A program made the translations under genes and the position numbers. Below, one piece after another: positions 1-9,500 of a stretch of DNA of 64,000 nucleotides (position 1 is the first letter of the stretch; each line of letters opens with the position of its first letter). Origin of the DNA: SHZL01 sp963815185 (lineage in GTDB: Bacteria; Pseudomonadota; Gammaproteobacteria; Xanthomonadales; SZUA-36); the NCBI GenBank assembly GCA_963815185.1, contig CAWFGC010000011.1:310001-374000 (forward strand), in the 5' to 3' direction. The notes beneath the pieces are model-generated. The model worked only from the letters and a program-made list of their open reading frames with translations, did no database searches and was not told the origin of the DNA.

Positions 1-1121
1 CGGATACCTTCGATACGTTTATGGAATCATCCTGGTATTACGCACGCTATTGTTGTCCCGGCGCCGAGGCGCAGCTCGACGAGCGTGCCAAATACTGGTT
101 GCCGGTTGACCAGTATATCGGCGGCATCGAGCATGCCATTTTGCATCTGATGTATTTCCGCTTTTATCACCGGCTGTTGCGGGACGCGGGCTTGGTGAAC
201 GGCAACGAGCCTGCTACCCGCCTGTTGTGCCAGGGCATGGTCGTGGCGGAAACCTATTACCGTGAAACCGCGGACGGCAACATCCGCTGGATCAACCCGG
301 CCGATGTGGAAGTGGTGCGTGATGCCAAAGGTAAGCCCACAGGAGCGGTGCTGCGTTCCGATGGCCGTGCAGTAACCATCGGCGCAGTGGAAAAGATGTC
401 CAAGTCCAAGAACAATGGCGTCGATCCGCAGAGTCTGGTAGATCGGTATGGCGCCGATTGTGTGCGCCTGTTCTCGATGTTTGCGGCGCCACCGGATCAA
501 TCGCTTGAATGGTCGGATTCGGGCGTGGAAGGCGCTTCGAGGTTCTTGCGCCGCGTCTGGGCGCAAGTCATGCAACACATCGCAGCAGGGCCCGGGGAAC
601 CCCTGGACACCGATGCGCTGAATCAGGAACAACGGGAAATGCGCCGGCTGGTGCACGATACCATCGCCAAAGTCAGTGACGACATCAGCCGCCGATACAC
701 CTTCAATACGGCGATAGCGGCGATCATGGAACTGACCAATCACCTGTCGAAATTTGAAGACGACAGCGCCCAGGGAAGAGCCGTGACGCAGGAGGCGTGG
801 CTTGCAGTGGTGCGCCTGCTCAACCCGATTACGCCGCACATTTGCGAAACCCTGTGGGCCGCGCTCGGGGAAAAGGGAGCATTGCATGCCGCCGCGTGGC
901 CACAGGCCGACGAGTCGGCGCGTGTGCGTTCACAGGTGACGCTGGTCATTCAGGTAAACGGCAAGGTGCGCGCCCGCCTGCAGGCGGAACCCGGCCTGAC
1001 GCAGGCAATGGCCGTCGAGCGGGCGCTGGAAGAGGAAAATGTGCAACGGCACGTGGAAGGTCAGGCGATTCGCAAGGTCGTTCATGTTCCTGACCGCCTG
1101 CTCAATATTGTAGTAGGCTAG
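1..1121 (+). CDS. leuS: Leucyl-tRNA synthetase, C-terminal part (5' end outside window)
   Basis: The enzyme charges tRNA-Leu with leucine in the cytoplasm. The reading frame is already open at base 3 (DTFDTFMESSWYYARY), so the gene begins upstream and only about 372 C-terminal residues are seen. The class I signature KMSKS is at 393-407, inside VEKMSKSKNNGVDP, followed by the anticodon-binding helical domain and the small C-terminal domain (VTLVIQVNGKVRARL). It heads a run of same-strand genes (lptE, holA, nadD), a common gammaproteobacterial arrangement. The remaining part is intact. Identity is near certain from these motifs. Confidence 0.97.
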   Translation, partial: DTFDTFMESSWYYARYCCPGAEAQLDERAKYWLPVDQYIGGIEHAILHLMYFRFYHRLLRDAGLVNGNEPATRLLCQGMVVAETYYRETADGNIRWINPADVEVVRDAKGKPTGAVLRSDGRAVTIGAVEKMSKSKNNGVDPQSLVDRYGADCVRLFSMFAAPPDQSLEWSDSGVEGASRFLRRVWAQVMQHIAAGPGEPLDTDALNQEQREMRRLVHDTIAKVSDDISRRYTFNTAIAAIMELTNHLSKFEDDSAQGRAVTQEAWLAVVRLLNPITPHICETLWAALGEKGALHAAAWPQADESARVRSQVTLVIQVNGKVRARLQAEPGLTQAMAVERALEEENVQRHVEGQAIRKVVHVPDRLLNIVVG

Positions 1122-1166
1122 TGCCTGACATGTAAAATGGCACATTCAGGAACTACTGGGCCCGGT

Positions 1167-1663
1167 ATGAATCTACGAAATTCAATGGTGATACTTGGCC
1201 TGATCATGTTGCTTTCAGGCTGTGGCTTCCAGTTGCGCGCCAAGGCGCAATTCCGCCGGAAATGAAACAGACCCGGCTGGTCATTGACGACCAGTACAGC
1301 ATCTTTGCCCGCCGGGTGCGGGTACTGTTGGAAGCAGCAGGCGTGAAGCTCGTCGGCGCAGCGGACGCAACCGCGATCCTGGAAATTCCTCAGAACGACG
1401 TCGTGACTGAAGTGCTGACCATTGGTGACAATGCCAGGGTGCGCGAATACCGTATCAGCCATACGATCCGGTTTCGTGTGCTGGCGGCAAACGGCAGCGA
1501 GATCATCCCGCTGCAAACCATTCGCCAGACGCGGGAAATCAGCTTTGACGAACAGCAGATTCTGGCCGTTTCCCGCGAGCAGGAATATGTCAAACAGGAT
1601 CTGGCAAATACCCTCTCGCGCCTGTTGCTGACCCGGCTTGAAGTGGTCGGCAGCCAGTCTTGA
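1167..1663 (+). CDS. lptE: LPS-assembly lipoprotein LptE (one-base frame break)
   Basis: LptE is an outer-membrane lipoprotein that plugs the LptD barrel and helps insert lipopolysaccharide. Starting at ATG 1167 the frame gives a short signal peptide with lipobox LLSG-C, then GFQLRAKAQF. It hits a stop at about 1262, while the rest of the protein (MKQTRLVIDDQY...) continues in another frame to 1663. Adding one C near 1253 gives AQFPPEMKQTRLVID, which fits the family, and a protein of 165 residues, normal for LptE. The break looks like a sequencing error. The gene sits between leuS and holA, its usual place. Identity rests on position, lipobox and the GCGFQLR start. Confidence 0.88.
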
Positions 1664-1694
1664 TCGTTGCGCGCCCGCGCATGATGGACGCTGA

Positions 1695-2735
1695 ATGAAC
1701 CTCAAACCTGAACGCCTGGCGCAAGCCCTGGAAAAATCGCTGGCGCCGGTGTACCTGGTAGCGGGATCCGAGCCCTTGCTGGTGCAGGAGTCACGTGATT
1801 TCATACTTGTTGCGGCGCGAAAGCAGGGTTTCCTGGAGCGCAAGGTTTACCAGGCCGGGGGGGCCTTTGACTGGGCCATCCTGCAAGATGATGCTGTGGA
1901 ACGCTCGTTGTTCTCTTCCCGCAAGGTGATCGATGTGCGCCTTCCAACCGGCAAGCCCGGTAAAGACGGGGCCAGGTTCTTCACCGATTGGGCCAAGAGC
2001 CCCGACCCGGACAGCCTGTTGATCGTCTCTTGTGACGAATGGGATTCGAGTTCGCGCAAATCGCGTTGGGCAGCGGAACTGGCCAGCGCCGGGGTCCTGG
2101 TCGGAATTTGGCCGATCAAGGCACAGGATTTGCCGGCGTGGATTGATCGGCGCATGCGCGCAGCCGGCTTGCGGCCTGAACGTGAAGCCGTGCGCTTGCT
2201 TGCGGATCTGGTCGAAGGCAATCTGCTCGCCGCCCAACAGGAGATTGAAAAGCTGGCGCTGCTCGACCCCGGCAGTTGTATAAGCGTGGATATGATCCGG
2301 CAATCGGTGGGCAACAGCACGCGCTTCGATGCTTTTCGTCTGAGCGAATGTCTGCTTGCGGGCCGCGCGGCCGATTGCCTGAAGGTGGCTTCCGGTCTGC
2401 GCCGCACCGGGGTGGCGATTCAGGCTGTTACCGGCGCGCTTAATTACCAGTTAGGCCAGTTGGATGGGGTTCGCTGCGCCATGCGGGGCGGAGAGAACGA
2501 AGCTCGCGCGTTCAGCCGTCTGGGGGTTTTCAAGATCGCTCAGCCCTTGTTCAGCCAGGCCCTGCGGCGACTGTCTGACCGGCAGATCGGCGATTCTTTT
2601 CGTGCCCTGGCTCTGGTCGACCGTCAGAGCAAGGGTCGCGCAGCCGGAGACCCCTGGCAAACGCTTGACCAGATGTTGCTGACGCTGTGCACCAGGGCCA
2701 AGGGCGCCGGACCGGTGCGCGCTGCACATGGCTAA
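1695..2735 (+). CDS. holA: DNA polymerase III subunit delta
   Basis: Delta is the clamp-loader subunit that opens the beta sliding clamp during replication. The 346-residue product starts MNLKPERLAQALEKSLAPVYLVAGSEPLLVQE, the usual start of the family, whose first domain is AAA-like but has no Walker A site. The middle holds the LAADLVEGNLLAAQQEIEKLALL region typical of HolA, and the C-terminal collar domain follows. The length matches other HolA proteins. It lies 31 bases after lptE and close ahead of nadD, so it is probably cotranscribed with them. No frame problem was seen. Confidence 0.95.
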   Translation: MNLKPERLAQALEKSLAPVYLVAGSEPLLVQESRDFILVAARKQGFLERKVYQAGGAFDWAILQDDAVERSLFSSRKVIDVRLPTGKPGKDGARFFTDWAKSPDPDSLLIVSCDEWDSSSRKSRWAAELASAGVLVGIWPIKAQDLPAWIDRRMRAAGLRPEREAVRLLADLVEGNLLAAQQEIEKLALLDPGSCISVDMIRQSVGNSTRFDAFRLSECLLAGRAADCLKVASGLRRTGVAIQAVTGALNYQLGQLDGVRCAMRGGENEARAFSRLGVFKIAQPLFSQALRRLSDRQIGDSFRALALVDRQSKGRAAGDPWQTLDQMLLTLCTRAKGAGPVRAAHG

Positions 2736-2782
2736 GCCACGAGAAACCCGATGGAGCTGAAAAATGGCGGGGTGAAAACCGC

Positions 2783-3424
2783 GTGATCGGAATCTTCGGT
2801 GGTACATTTGACCCGGTACACTACGGTCATTTACGCGCCGCGATTGAAGCCAGGGAGCGCCTCTCACTCGACGATCTCAGGTTGCTTCCTGCCGGCAACC
2901 CCCCGCACCGCTCGATGACTTTTGCCTCCGCCGAACACCGTCTGGCCATGTTGAAGCTGGCCTTGTCCGGGCACGATGATCTGTGGGCCGATGAGCGGGA
3001 AGTCAGGCGCAATGGTTATTCCTACATGGTGGATACCTTACGGGAAATCCGTCTTGAAGAAGGTGACGCCCCGCTGTTGCTGATGATCGGGCAGGACGCG
3101 GCCAATACGCTTGATTCATGGCACCAATGGCAACAGTTGTTTACGCTCGCACATCTGGTCATTTTGCGCCGGCCGGATTCACGGCACGTTTACTCGGGCG
3201 CGTTGTTCAAGGAAGTGCAGCCCAGGGTGGTCAGTGATCCGGCCTTATTGGCAAGCAGCCCGGCGGGCCTGGTGCTGCCACTCGAGGTTACGCAATTGGC
3301 CATTTCATCCACCGATATTCGACGAAAAATCGCCGGCGGGGAGTCGGTGTGTTTTCTGCTTCCGGACCCGGTTATCCAATACATTGGGGATAACCGGCTG
3401 TACGGCGATGCGCCAGCGGAGTGA
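2783..3424 (+). CDS. nadD: Nicotinate-nucleotide adenylyltransferase NadD
   Basis: NadD adenylates nicotinate mononucleotide to deamido-NAD in NAD synthesis. The frame is open from 2687, but family members begin a few residues before the nucleotide-binding motif. GTG 2783 gives (V/M)IGIFGGTFDPVHYGHL, with the GxFDPxHxGH signature directly at the N terminus and a G-rich stretch (GGCGGGG) some 10 bases upstream. The C-terminal ISSTDIRRKIAGG matches the family's ISST motif. With this start the protein is 213 residues, the usual size. It follows holA and precedes rsfS, the standard order. Confidence 0.93.
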   Translation: MIGIFGGTFDPVHYGHLRAAIEARERLSLDDLRLLPAGNPPHRSMTFASAEHRLAMLKLALSGHDDLWADEREVRRNGYSYMVDTLREIRLEEGDAPLLLMIGQDAANTLDSWHQWQQLFTLAHLVILRRPDSRHVYSGALFKEVQPRVVSDPALLASSPAGLVLPLEVTQLAISSTDIRRKIAGGESVCFLLPDPVIQYIGDNRLYGDAPAE

Positions 3425-3496
3425 CTCATGGGTATCATTGAGACGGCTTCTATGAAAAGATAGAATCCCGCACATACCATGAGCAGGTAAAATCAT

Positions 3497-3880
3497 TTGA
3501 CCAATAAACTCGCCGCAAGCGAACCAACCCCAGACCAACTCCGGCAACTCGTACTCAGCGCGCTGGAGGACTTCAAAGCCATAGACATCCAGGAAATCGA
3601 CGTTTCTGCCCAGAATCCCCTGACGGACCTGTTCGTCATTGCTTCGGGCAGTTCCAGCCGGCATGTCAAGTCCATGGCGGAAAATCTCGTCATGAAGGCC
3701 AAGGCGGCCGGCTGTCCGCCACTGGGCGTGGAAGGGCAGACGCAGGGGGAATGGGTCCTGGTCGACCTGAATGACATCGTCGTGCATCTGATGCTGCCCA
3801 AGACGCGCGCTTTTTACAACCTTGAAAAGCTCTGGGAAGCGAGCTCCAACCGACGCAACAGCGCGGCCGTGCCAGCCTGA
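3497..3880 (+). CDS. rsfS: Ribosomal silencing factor RsfS
   Basis: RsfS binds ribosomal protein L14 and blocks subunit joining under nutrient shortage. The 127-residue product carries the diagnostic segments DLFVIASGSSSRHVKSMAENL, GEWVLVDLNDIVVHLM and RAFYNLEKLWE. It starts with TTG 3497 behind the purine-rich GAGCAGGTAA; no ATG suits the frame. It is followed 12 bases later by rlmH, its usual partner. The sequence is intact and of normal length. Confidence 0.94.
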   Translation: MTNKLAASEPTPDQLRQLVLSALEDFKAIDIQEIDVSAQNPLTDLFVIASGSSSRHVKSMAENLVMKAKAAGCPPLGVEGQTQGEWVLVDLNDIVVHLMLPKTRAFYNLEKLWEASSNRRNSAAVPA

Positions 3881-3891
3881 GAGGTCTGGTC

Positions 3892-4361
3892 ATGCGCTTC
3901 AGCATCGTGGCCATCGGCCAGCGCATGCCTACCTGGGTAGTCAGTGGCTGGTCCGAGTATGCGCGCCGTTTTCCACGTGGTTTTGCACTGGATCTGCGAG
4001 AAATTTCCGCCATCAAACGCCCTCGCAATGCCGACATCGAGAGCATTCGCCGGCGTGAATGCGAGGCTTTGCTTGATGCCGTTCCTGAAACCAGCCTTGT
4101 CATTGCACTCGATGAAAACGGTCAGCAGTGGTCAACGCCGGAGTTGTCCGGCCAAATGGAAGAATGGATGAAAAATGGACGTGATGTCTCATTTCTCATC
4201 GGCGGTGCCGACGGGCTTTCCGCGCCTGCCTCGAACAGGCTGAGAAGCGCTGGTCGCTGGGCCGTTTGACACTGCCACATGCGCTCGTGCGCATCATCCT
4301 CGCGGAGCAGTTGTACCGCGCCTGGAGCATCACGCAAAACCACCCCTATCACCGGGTTTGA
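3892..4361 (+). CDS. rlmH: 23S rRNA pseudouridine-1915 N3-methyltransferase RlmH (one-base frame break)
   Basis: RlmH is a SPOUT-fold enzyme that methylates pseudouridine 1915 in helix 69 of 23S rRNA. The first frame (MRFSIVAIGQRMPTWV...SFLIGGADGLS) covers about 110 residues and then drifts into unrelated sequence. Adding one G near 4224 restores AACLEQAEKRWSLGRLTLPHALVRIILAEQLYRAW and ends in NHPYHRV at stop 4359-4361, the conserved C terminus of the family. The restored length is 156 residues, exactly typical. The break is probably a read error, since the end of the protein is perfectly conserved. Confidence 0.92.
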
Positions 4362-4386
4362 CCTCTAACCGCACAGGGCAGTATTA

Positions 4387-4983
4387 ATGGGCGCGCAGTT
4401 CATTTTGGCATCCGGATCGTCACGTCGCAGGGAATTGCTGGACCAGATGGGCCTGGACTACGAGGTGGTTGGAACCGATATAGCTGAAGATATTCGTGCG
4501 GGTGAAACGCCGGCGGAGTACGTCTGCCGCATTGCCGCGAGCAAAGCCCGGTATGTTGCCGCCAGCGGCTCATGGGACTGCCCGGTGCTGGCTGCGGACA
4601 CCGCTGTGGTACTGGAAGGAAGAATCCTGGGCAAACCCGGAAACCCGGCCTGTGCATCGGCGATGCTGGGCAGCCTGTCCGGCCGCACGCACGACGTCTA
4701 TACTGCCGTTGCGCTGGTGACCGGCGGTGCAGCAGAGTCCCGGCGGTTGAGTGTTTCGCAGGTGACTTTTGCGGCGCTCGATCCGGCCTGGATTACAGCC
4801 TATTGCGCCACTTCCGAGCCGCTCGACAAAGCCGGCGCTTACGCGATACAGGGATATGCCGCCGAGTATATCCACCGGCTGGAAGGCAGCTATTCAGGAG
4901 TTATGGGTCTGCCGTTGTTTGAAACCATGGAACTGCTGCGAGAAGCTGGAATACAGGCTCTTCCCGGGCTTAACGTGAATTGA
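4387..4983 (+). CDS. maf: Maf-family nucleoside triphosphate pyrophosphatase
   Basis: Maf proteins hydrolyse non-canonical or modified nucleoside triphosphates (the YhdE type acts on dTTP and UTP). The 198-residue product begins MGAQFILASGSSRRRELLDQMG, the SxSxRR substrate-binding start, and has VLAADTAVVLEGRILGKP with the catalytic Asp, SGRTHDVYTAVAL, and KAGAYAIQGYAAEYIHRLEGSYSGVMGLPLFET. These motifs favour the YhdE-like subgroup. It stands between rlmH and rng, its typical place in gammaproteobacteria. Intact. Confidence 0.93.
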   Translation: MGAQFILASGSSRRRELLDQMGLDYEVVGTDIAEDIRAGETPAEYVCRIAASKARYVAASGSWDCPVLAADTAVVLEGRILGKPGNPACASAMLGSLSGRTHDVYTAVALVTGGAAESRRLSVSQVTFAALDPAWITAYCATSEPLDKAGAYAIQGYAAEYIHRLEGSYSGVMGLPLFETMELLREAGIQALPGLNVN

Positions 4984-5032
4984 ACTCTATGCTGGACACC
5001 GGGTGTTATCCTATGAAATTGAACGATCGCCC

Positions 5033-6499
5033 GTGAGCGAGGAAATTCTGATCAATGTTGCGCCATCCGAGACCCGTGTGGCGCTGGTCGATGGAGGCAT
5101 GCTGCAGGAAATCTGGCTGGAGCGTGCGGGCCGCAGTGGTTACATTGGCAACATTTTCAATGGGCAGGTGTCCCGCGTTTTGCCCGGGCTGCAGGCTGCC
5201 TTTATCGATATCGGTCTGGAACGCTCGGCCTTTTTACATGCGGCGGACATGATGCGGCACGAAGCCTGCCTGGAAAACGGCGAGTCGTCGGTGCCGACGA
5301 TTGCCAGCCTGCTGAGTCCGGGCCAGCAGGTCGTCGTCCAGGTTCTAAAAGACCCGCTGGGAAGCAAGGGGGCGCGGCTGACGACCAACATCAGCATTCC
5401 GTCCCGGTTCCTGGTTTTGCTTCCAGGCAGCGACACCGTGGGTGTATCGGCCCGTATCGAAGATGCGGAAGAGAGAAACAGACTGAAACAACTGGTGCAT
5501 GCCTTGCGCGACGAGACAAGCGGCCACGGGTATATCGTCCGCACCAACGCCGAAGGCGTCAACGATTTTGCGTTGTCGGCAGATATGGTCTATCTGGGAA
5601 AGGTCTGGCAGTCCATACAAGAGCGCGTAAGCCAGGCTGAAGCGGCCACGTGCATCTATGAGGACCTTTCGCTGCCATTGCGTGCTTTGCGCGATTTGAT
5701 GCATGAAAAGGTCGACCGGGTCCGCATCGATGCGCCGGAAGCGTTGCGAGCCGCGCAACAGTTTGCGCGAAGTTTTGTACCTGATTGGTGTGACCGCATC
5801 GAAGCCTACAGCGGAGACAGGCCGATTTTCGACCTGTTCGGTGTAGAGGATGAAATTGAAGCGGCCTTGCGTTGCGAAGTTCCGCTGAAATCAGGCGGTC
5901 ACCTGGTTTTTGATCAAACCGAGGCCATGACCACCATCGATGTGAACACCGGTGGCTTTGTCGGCAGCCGCAACCTGGAAGAAACGATCTATAAAACCAA
6001 TCTGGAGGCGACCCAGACCATTGCCAGGCAGCTACGATTACGCAACCTGGGCGGCATCATCATCATCGACTTTATCGACATGCAGGAAGAGGAACACTGC
6101 CGCCAGGTCATGCGGTCGCTGCATCGGGCGCTGGAGCATGACAGCGTCAAGATCAAAGTGTCTGAACTTTCAACGCTGGGCCTGGTGGAAATGACCCGCA
6201 AGCGCACATCGGAAAGCCTCGAGCACCGGTTGTGCGTTACCTGTCCGGTCTGCTCCGGGCGTGGCAGCATCAAAAGCCCCGCAACGGTTTCTCTGGAGAT
6301 ATTTCGCGAAATCATGCGCTCGGGACGTCAATTCGAAGCACAAAAGCTGATGGTCATGGCCTCGCCGCAGGTCGTGGCGCAAATTCTCGACGAGCAGTCC
6401 ACCACGGTCGCCGAACTGGAAGAAGCCATTGGCAAGTCGATTCGATTCCAGACCGAGGAGCAGTATTCACAGGAACAGTTCGATGTTGTCCTGCTCTAA
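5033..6499 (+). CDS. rng: Ribonuclease G
   Basis: RNase G is a single-strand endoribonuclease that matures the 5' end of 16S rRNA and degrades some mRNAs. It has an S1 domain near residues 30-120 (GYIGNIFNGQVSRVLPGLQAAFIDIGLERSAFLHAAD). The catalytic RNase E/G core includes FDQTEAMTTIDVNTGGFVG with its metal-binding acidic residues. The zinc-link cysteines are seen in CVTCPVCSGRG. The frame is open from GTG 5003, but GTG 5033 gives (M)SEEILINVAPSETRVA, the usual N terminus, and a 488-residue protein. It ends just before yhdP, with which it probably forms an operon. Confidence 0.95.
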   Translation: MSEEILINVAPSETRVALVDGGMLQEIWLERAGRSGYIGNIFNGQVSRVLPGLQAAFIDIGLERSAFLHAADMMRHEACLENGESSVPTIASLLSPGQQVVVQVLKDPLGSKGARLTTNISIPSRFLVLLPGSDTVGVSARIEDAEERNRLKQLVHALRDETSGHGYIVRTNAEGVNDFALSADMVYLGKVWQSIQERVSQAEAATCIYEDLSLPLRALRDLMHEKVDRVRIDAPEALRAAQQFARSFVPDWCDRIEAYSGDRPIFDLFGVEDEIEAALRCEVPLKSGGHLVFDQTEAMTTIDVNTGGFVGSRNLEETIYKTNLEATQTIARQLRLRNLGGIIIIDFIDMQEEEHCRQVMRSLHRALEHDSVKIKVSELSTLGLVEMTRKRTSESLEHRLCVTCPVCSGRGSIKSPATVSLEIFREIMRSGRQFEAQKLMVMASPQVVAQILDEQSTTVAELEEAIGKSIRFQTEEQYSQEQFDVVLL

Positions 6500-6520
6500 G
6501 CACAGCCGCCCAGTTGAACC

Positions 6521-9500
6521 ATGCCAACCTTGCATTTGATCCTGCGCCGGGCGCGCACCTTGCTTTGGACCGCGCTGTCCATTGTGATCATTCTTGCGGC
6601 GACGCTGGTCGGCGTGGGCAAATTGCTTATGCCGTACAGCGAGCGCTATCAGCCCAGTCTGGAAGCCTGGCTGTCACATGAGTTCGGTCAGAAAGTAACG
6701 CTGGAGAGTTTCGACGGCGAATGGAACGCTTTCGGACCGCGTTTGTCTCTGCGTGGTCTGCGCCTCCAACCCCTGCAAGGGGGGGCCGGCGAAGTCGCCA
6801 TCGCCCGTGCCGCCCTGGACCTGAAGCCATTGAACATGTTCGTTCCGGGACGGGCCCTGTACAACTTTTCCGTGATCGGAGCGGATTTTCGCCTGGTTCA
6901 CACCAGGCAAGGCGAGTATGTCCTGTCCGGTTTCGGCGTCGGCAGATCAGGCACGGACCAGGGGATGGCCGGACTGCGCAACCTGATCGGCATCGGTGAG
7001 CTGATTCTCGAAAATTCCAATCTCGAATACGTCGATGAGAAACGTGACGCGCGCCTGAGTTTGAGCGCCATCAATGCCCGCCTGCAGCTCGATGGTAAAT
7101 CCATTGCGATGAAATTCGAGGCCAACCTCAGTGATGAAGGCAGCGGCCGCGTCTACGGTGAGGTGGATGCAACGGGTTTGCTCAAACTGGCCAAGAAAGC
7201 GGGTCTGCAGGAAGCCCATTGGCAGGTCACCGTGCGTGAGCTGTTGCTGGCCTCGTTGCAGGGACGATTACCAGCCAACCCGTTCCTGCCGCAGGAAGGC
7301 CGGGTTAATGCGGAATTCTGGTGCGACTGGACTGCCCGGAACCCGGTGCAGGCCAAAGGCGTGGTCGACCTGCGCAATGGACGGCTGGAGGTGGATGGAA
7401 GGGAAACCCTGGTTGACCATCTGAATACGCGCCTGAGCTGGAAATTTGCCGGCAAGGGGGATTGGCGCCTGGACCTGGATGAACTCCTGTTCGATGACGG
7501 TACGCATTCGTGGACAGCTCCGAGCATTGCCCTGGCCCGTGATCTGCAGCAGGATCTTGGACTCTGGATCAGCGCCGACTACCTTCCCCTGGAAGCTCCT
7601 TTGAAATTGGCGCGCAACATCATGTCCATTTACGGAACGCAATGGCCACGCTTCCTGCCCGGTTCTGCCACCGGTACCGTCAGCGGCCTTGAACTGGTCC
7701 TGGACCGCAAATGGCGTTTGCGGCTGGCCCGGGGCATGGCGCGCCACGCCAGCATTACCGATTGGGGAAAATGGCCAGATTTGCGGGGAATTGACGGCAA
7801 AGTCAATCTCGGCCGGGGATCCGGCAAGCTTGCCCTGCATGCAAACCGTCTGGACGTGGAGTGGCCGCGCATGTTTCGCGACCCGCTGGCGTTCACCCTG
7901 CCTTCCTGCGATGTGGACCTCGCATGGGGTGGTCACTGGCAGGTTCTGTTCCATGACTGTCGCCTGATGAACGATGATCTGGCCGTGGGCGGTGAGGTGC
8001 TGATGGCGGGCAATGTCGGCCGCCCGGCGGTTGATGTCAATGTCGCGATTGAGCGTGGCCAACTCGGGCGGCTTGCGCCCTATTGGCCGCAGGGCATTAT
8101 GAAGAAAAGCGTGGTGAAATGGTTGCGTCGCGGATTGCTCGGCGGTGAAGTTACCGGCGGACGGTTCCAGATTCATGGGGACATGGACGATTGGCCTTTC
8201 CGTCACAATGAGGGCCGCTTCGAGGCCATGGCGGAGGTTGCTGCCGGCGAACTTGAATATGTACCCGGCTGGCCCCGGGTACAGGGCGTGGATGCGACTG
8301 CGCGTTTTTCCGGTGTGTCCATGGCAATCGCAGGGGCGATAGGCCAGATTGGCGGGGTTGAAGTGCAACGAGCGACGGCAGACATCGCCGATCTCAAATC
8401 GCCCCTGTTGCAGGTCAGCTATGAAGCACAGTCCGCTCTGGACAAGTTGATCGGTTTTGTCAATCAATCACCGCTGAAAAAACAGCTCGGCACCGATCTT
8501 TCGCGTTTTGGTTTTTCCGGCCCGGCGGCTACCACCGGCACTTTGAACGTTCCACTGGGTGCCAGGGCCGGAGAGCTGGTCGTGGATGGGCGCGTCGCCT
8601 TGCAGGGAAACCGCTTCGTTGAACCAAGCTCTGCTGTGGTCCTGGATGCAATCGAGGGCGAGGTGCAATACAGCCGGAATGGTATCAAGGCTTCCGGCCT
8701 GCAGGCGCAATACAAGGGAAAACCAGCCCGCGTGGATCTGCTGGGTGACAAGGACGGGAAAGAAAAATTCCGCGCGGATGTCAGCGGATCCTTCGATGTA
8801 CAGGATGTCATGCCGGGTTTCCTGCTGAAAAGTTACTCCGAGCTGAAACGGGTGCAAGGCACAACGGACTGGCTGGCGTCGGTCGTGGTTCCAGCGGTAC
8901 AGCCCGGACAGGATTCGGCTGCCGAATTGATCATCAAGTCCAGGTTGGCCGGGGTAAGCGTTGATTTTCCCGACCCGCTGCACAAAACGGCCGGTGAATC
9001 CTGGCCTCTGGTATTGCACTATCCGTTGGCGGATACGAGTGCGCTGCTGGACCTGGAACTGCCGGGCCGCATGCACATGTTGCTCGATATCCACCACTCC
9101 GGGCAAAGCGGGGAAGGCGAGGCTACGATCACGCGGGCGCTGATGCGGCTGGGCGACCATCAGGCCGAATTGCCGCCGCCGGGGTCGATGCGCATCGAAG
9201 GCAGTTCGGATTCGCTGGACCTGGACGGCTGGGTGGATCTCGTCACCGACGGCGTCAAGCAAGGCAAGGGACTCGCCGGCCTGCAATTGGAACGTTGTGA
9301 ACTTGCAGCGGGGCAGATGCGCTTCCTGGATCGCATCTTCAGCCAGGTCAATATCGGCCTGAGCGTCAGCGAGGCAGACATCAAGGCGGTATTTTCCGCT
9401 GCCGATATCAACGGCCAGGTGGTATTCAATACTGCAAGCGGCACCAGTGGCAGCCTGTCCGCCGAATTTGAGCGATTGGTATTGGCCAAGCCCGTTTCCA

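Noticed and set aside
7268..8467. Long minus-strand open frame (399 codons) inside yhdP
   Set aside because: Shadow of the conserved plus-strand gene; no family features, as is common in GC-rich DNA. Similar long shadows inside nuoE/F, infB and pnp were rejected too.
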